33,439 nucleotides of DNA from an uncultured Lachnospiraceae bacterium (GTDB lineage Bacteria; Bacillota; Clostridia; Lachnospirales; Lachnospiraceae), in contig CATLCV010000035.1 in assembly GCA_949893755.1 (NCBI GenBank), positions 1-33,439 of the forward strand. The letters are read 5' to 3'. The notes under the pieces are model-generated. The model saw only the letters and a program-made list of their open reading frames with translations, made no database searches and was not told the origin of the DNA. Positions 33,225-33,439 of the stretch are shown here, one piece after another (the stretch's first letter is position 1; each line of letters begins with the position of its first letter). Made by a program: the position numbers and the translations under genes.

Positions 33225-33439
33225 TCACCCCTGATACCCCCGATACCGCCAATACCCCAGCCCCACACCGGCCACTCCCACCGCCAGCGCGATCGCCAGA
33301 TGCATCATGACCTGTTCTGCCGGGAACCCGAAGTCCCAGGTCATAGTCAGATAAACCGGCATGGATGCCATAAAATGTGAGACCGCTTTCGTCACCGTAT
33401 ACCCGAAGATCCGCATGGGGCCGATCAGCTTCAGCCATA
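33225..33439 (-). CDS. Membrane protein, 3' end only
   Basis: The last 71 residues of a protein that enters from the right edge: WLKLIGPMRIFGYTVTKAVS, then two hydrophobic stretches, and a C-terminus GYWRYRGYQG. The second stretch (HLAIALAVGVAGVGLGYW) is a clear membrane segment. I do not recognise the family. It is convergent with the SDR operon across the terminator at 33169-33202. An overlapping frame with glycine/arginine-rich nonsense composition is rejected as a shadow. Confidence 0.6.
   Translation of the reverse strand, partial: WLKLIGPMRIFGYTVTKAVSHFMASMPVYLTMTWDFGFPAEQVMMHLAIALAVGVAGVGLGYWRYRGYQG

Noticed and set aside
33178..33438. 86-codon minus-strand frame rich in Gly/Arg/Ala at the right edge
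   Set aside because: The overlapping frame has clear membrane segments and natural composition; this one runs into the terminator and looks like a shadow.

Overview
Nearly all of this window (about 800 to the end) looks like the chromosome of a Gram-positive gut anaerobe of the Clostridia, most likely a Lachnospiraceae species. The signs are moderate GC, Clostridia-type ribosomal proteins, a KOW-domain gene between adk and infA, a class III anaerobic ribonucleotide reductase, strong GGAGG ribosome binding sites, and canonical sigma-A promoters with 17-18 nt spacers. Bases 1-796 do not fit. They are AT-rich, use Clostridium sensu stricto-like codons, and encode the middle of a type I pullulanase. 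Its frame stays open to base 796 and meets a stop exactly where composition changes. This looks like a chimeric contig join, or less likely a recent insertion.

Layout: (1) 1-796, foreign-looking pullulanase fragment, minus strand. (2) About 800-1110, a dense series of hairpins downstream of rpmJ, probably a structured RNA cut by the join. (3) 1136-13708, minus strand, the S10-spc operon in order rpsJ-rplC-D-W-B-rpsS-rplV-rpsC-rplP-rpmC-rpsQ-rplN-X-E-rpsN-rpsH-rplF-R-rpsE-rpmD-rplO-secY-adk-KOW-infA-rpmJ. map is missing between adk and the KOW gene. A strong promoter and a long folded leader (13709-13998) precede rpsJ, and a second promoter lies between infA and rpmJ. Long spacers carry hairpins, and two of them carry a shared palindromic repeat. 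(4) 13995-16598, a soluble hybrid histidine kinase, diverging from a methyltransferase at 16848-17711. (5) 17846-18635, a zeta-toxin-family toxin-antitoxin pair with its own promoter inside the end of trxB. (6) 18665-24862, redox, nucleotide and small metabolic genes: trxB, a 193-bp MITE-like element, nrdD with a fused C-terminal redoxin domain, nrdG, proC and acylphosphatase. (7) 25037-25657, a YgjP-type metallopeptidase. (8) 25767-33012, a divergent locus. A Crp/Fnr-type regulator and a BMP-type ABC importer lie on the minus strand, and a Gfo/Idh/MocA oxidoreductase plus a short-chain dehydrogenase on the plus strand. (9) The 3' end of an unidentified membrane protein at the right edge.

How the parts work together: the ribosomal cluster is an ordinary housekeeping unit. 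TrxB, NrdD with its own CPNC redoxin domain, and NrdG form a plausible anaerobic dNTP synthesis set, with electrons passing from TrxB to the redoxin tail. NrdR-like boxes overlap the nrdD promoter. In the last locus a near-perfect palindrome is centred exactly at -41.5 from the predicted start of the oxidoreductase operon. That is class II Crp/Fnr activator geometry, and suggests the regulator couples import of an unknown solute to its oxidation.

No phage, CRISPR array, rRNA or tRNA gene was seen. The best candidates for something undescribed are the cloverleaf-shaped MITE at 19866-20058, the structured region at 800-1110, the folded leaders of rpsJ and nrdD, and the repeat family in the ribosomal spacers. 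All structure and promoter calls were made by eye, without folding or database searches.
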